Shown here piece by piece: positions 32,657-34,560 of a stretch of DNA of 34,560 nucleotides. Each line of letters begins with the position of its first letter. Positions within the stretch are counted from its first letter, which is position 1. The notes under the pieces are model-generated. The model was not told the origin of the DNA and did not search any database. It was given only the letters and a program-made list of their open reading frames with translations. Source of the stretch: an uncultured Verrucomicrobiales bacterium (GTDB taxonomy: Bacteria; Verrucomicrobiota; Verrucomicrobiia; Verrucomicrobiales; Akkermansiaceae); the NCBI GenBank assembly GCA_905478925.1, contig CAJQKQ010000126.1:1-34560 (forward strand), in the 5' to 3' direction. A program made the position numbers and the translations under genes.

Positions 32657-33103
32657 TTATTTCGCCTTAACCGTCATCACTCCCTGCATGATCGCGAAGT
32701 GGCCCGGGAAGGTGCAGATGAAAGGGTAATCGCCGGCCGCCGGGGCGGTGAAGGTGATTTCATCCGCTTCACCACCACCGAGGAGCTTGGTGTACGCGAT
32801 CATTTGCTTCTTGGACTCTTCGTCCAGCGGGATGTAGCCATTGGCCTTGGCCGGAGCGCATTTCGTGGCGAAGGCCGGAACGCCGGTTCCGGCAGCAAGG
32901 ATCACGACGTTGTGCCCCATTGCGACGGCGGGAAGCTGGCCGATGTGCTTGAACGAAAGCACGACCTTCTGGCCTTCGGTCACTTCGAACGTCTTGATGT
33001 TATACTGCATCTGGTCGTTCCCCGTGAGCTCAATCTTGGCATCCTTGGCGGAGGCGTGATGGAACAGGCTGGCGGAAATTAGTGCGATAAGGAGTTTCTT
33101 CAT
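32657..33103 (-). CDS. Azurin-like copper protein (type 1 cupredoxin)
   Basis: A 148-residue exported protein; the start at 33103 (MKKLLIALISASLFHHASAK) begins a good signal peptide, so the frame to 33145 is not used. The copper ligands follow azurin: His64 in MGHNVVIL, and Cys130-His135-Met139 in FICTFPGHFAIM, with the usual Gly near His64 inside. Azurins pass single electrons in the periplasm and this one probably works with an oxidase or nitrite or c-type chain; no partner is next to it. A terminator follows. The opposite-strand glnB gene starts 207 bases away. Confidence 0.93.
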   Translation of the reverse strand: MKKLLIALISASLFHHASAKDAKIELTGNDQMQYNIKTFEVTEGQKVVLSFKHIGQLPAVAMGHNVVILAAGTGVPAFATKCAPAKANGYIPLDEESKKQMIAYTKLLGGGEADEITFTAPAAGDYPFICTFPGHFAIMQGVMTVKAK

Positions 33104-33229
33104 GATTGATATGGTTGGTTCGGATACGACGGGAAACTGGCTCACTTTTCAATATTCTGCAATACCATCCGGGAAAAATTTCCCGCGTTCCGGGTAATTC
33201 CACTGGCAAGCTCTTGTGTGAACTGCTAA

Positions 33230-33658
<429 letters not shown>

Positions 33659-33682
33659 GCCGTAACTCCTGTTACAAATTTG

Positions 33683-33717
33683 AACCGCCATCACCGGAAA
33701 CGGGGTGGCGGTTTTTT
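33683..33717 (+). terminator. Intrinsic terminator of glnB
   Basis: AACCGCCA (33683-33690) and TGGCGGTT (33706-33713) form an 8-base stem that can extend inwards through CACC and GG pairs. A run of T follows (33712-33717). Confidence 0.92.
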
Positions 33718-33771
33718 CGTGTCCGTGGTGTATTTGGGTATGCGGAGGAAACGCGACATCCGAAACGGCGG

Positions 33772-34417
33772 TCAGGCGGCGGATGCTACCGCCGATCTTT
33801 TGGCTGTTGCCGCCGGAGTGAGTTGATCGGCGTGGGTGATGCCTTTCTCGACGAGAGTTTGCATGGTGGAGGTCAGCTAGGTACGGAGATCCAGGCCGTG
33901 GAGTTTCCAGTTCGCAATCAGGGTGTAGGCGACGGCCGCGAGTTCACCGCCGCGTTGCGAACCGAAGAAGAGATGGATTTTTGCGCCGATCTTGGTGGGG
34001 CACACGGCGTCCTCGACGACGTTGTTGTCGATCTCGACGCGCCCGTCATCGAGGTAGGGCTTGATGCCGTGCCATTGGCCGTCTGTATACTGGCACGCTT
34101 TTCCAGTCAGGGTCTGCGGTCTGACCTGCGCCTTCAGGCGTTCGATGGTGCTTTTGAGATCTTGTAAAAGGCGCGCGGCTTTTTGCTGCCGCTGGGCGAG
34201 GCGTTCGTCTGGGCTGGCTATAGCTTGGCGGAGTTGTTCTTCAAGTTGGTAGAGATTGGCGATCAACTCGATGACCGGGGCGGCGGAGGTTTCTCCGGCT
34301 TCGAGTGCTTCGATAAATTTCCGGCGTTTGTGAGCCATGCAGCTGGCGCCGGCCACCGAGCCCTTGTCTTTGCAGTAGCTGCCGTCAATCTCATTGCGTC
34401 CGGTGCCTAAATCACGA
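33772..34417 (-). pseudogene. IS66-family transposase fragment with internal stop
   Basis: On the minus strand the frame shows the C-terminal part of an IS66 transposase: ASCMAHKRRKFIEALEAG, VELIANLYQLEEQLR (as VIELIANLYQLEEQLR), QYTDGQWHGIKPYLDDGRVE, IDNNVVEDAVCPTKIGAK, HLFFGSQRGGELAAVAYTL. The catalytic Glu of DNNVVE is kept. A TAG at 33877-33879 stops the frame after GLDLRT; the same frame then continues LTSTMQTLVEKGITHADQLT to 33772, so a Tyr codon (TAC) probably became TAG. The N-terminal part, including the first two catalytic acids, is missing because the fragment begins at the 5S terminator. It cannot be active. Confidence 0.85.
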
Positions 34418-34418
34418 C

Positions 34419-34455
34419 AAAAAAAGAGCCCGACTCCAATTTCTTGGAGCCGGGC
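34419..34455 (-). terminator. Intrinsic terminator of the rRNA operon
   Basis: GCCCGACTCCAA (34428-34439) and TTGGAGCCGGGC (34444-34455) pair over 12 positions with one mismatch, around a TTTC loop. On the minus strand a T-rich run (A7 at 34419-34425 on plus) follows. It stands just behind the 5S rRNA end. Confidence 0.92.
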
Positions 34456-34460
34456 AATTA

Positions 34461-34560
34461 CCTGGCGACGACCTACTCTCACAGGACCTATCGTCCCACT
34501 ACCATCGGCGCTGCAGCGTTTCACTTCCGGGTTCGGAATGGGACCGGGTGGTTCCACTGC
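34461..34560 (-). rRNA. rrf: 5S ribosomal RNA, 3' part (5' end outside the window)
   Basis: The reverse complement has the standard 5S pattern: CCATTCCGAACCCGGAAGTG, then GCCGATGGTAG and AGAGTAGGTCGTCGCCAGG at the 3' end. About 100 bases of roughly 115 are present. It is followed by an intrinsic terminator, so it is the last gene of an rRNA operon that continues to the right of the window on the minus strand. The exact 3' base is not certain. Confidence 0.95.

Noticed and set aside
33880..34557. Reading the 226-residue minus frame as an intact gene starting at 34557
   Set aside because: Its first part is the 5S rRNA and terminator; only the part left of about 34417 is IS66-derived.

Overview
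The window reads as a chromosomal segment of a Gram-negative, moderately GC-rich bacterium, most likely a Verrucomicrobiota (Verrucomicrobiales) relative. This is an inference from gene content and style: lipid A kinase LpxK and several lipoproteins (two membranes), a PulG-type pseudopilin, DUF1573 and GldG/DUF4340 proteins, a Cys-poor Fur regulator in front of sufCBD, an azurin-like cupredoxin, many starts without a Shine-Dalgarno sequence, and short intergenic repeats. No marker complete enough for firm placement is present; only a partial 5S rRNA lies at the right edge.

Layout. 1-1.9 kb: a small doubtful ORF, an SH3-like lipoprotein, a HELGH metallopeptidase and a small membrane protein. 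1.9-5.6 kb (minus): HU-like protein, RlpA lipoprotein, LpxK, PurN and a MoxR ATPase. 6-6.9 kb: an anchored protein of unknown role. 6.9-9.8 kb (minus): a tightly overlapped operon of ECF sigma factor, putative anti-sigma factor, exported protein, DUF1573 protein and membrane-anchored rhodanese. 10-12.8 kb: Fur-family regulator overlapping mutY, a trypsin-like lipoprotein and an exported protein. 13-14.2 kb: pseudopilin with a strong terminator, then a DUF2452 protein. 14.2-14.8 kb (minus): rplU-rpmA with terminator. 15-19.2 kb: a 41-bp palindromic operator, an Irr-like Fur regulator and sufC-sufB-sufD, each suf gene preceded by a related leader repeat. 19.2-23.6 kb: GldF-like permease, GldG-like and DUF4340 proteins without their usual ATPase. 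23.6-23.7 kb: a VapC/PIN remnant.

23.85-29.8 kb is the most interesting part. Two divergent gene sets flank a regulatory region with two perfect 17-bp palindromes. To the left: DJ-1 family protein, COG0701-type permease with a His-rich loop, and a DUF1980 partner, also His-rich. To the right: a porin, an intrinsic terminator, then FMN-binding protein, PepSY membrane protein and ApbE flavin transferase. The operators resemble Fur-superfamily boxes, and one fits exactly between the -35 and -10 elements of the candidate porin promoter. I read this as a metal-responsive envelope transport and flavin-redox locus; its substrate cannot be told from sequence.

29.8-34.56 kb: a perfect 28-bp inverted repeat, trpS (minus), a UDP-glucuronate decarboxylase-like gene, a TPR/STN-like exported protein, an azurin-like protein (minus), glnB behind a textbook sigma-54 promoter, a decayed IS66 transposase fragment, and the terminator and 3' part of a minus-strand 5S rRNA.
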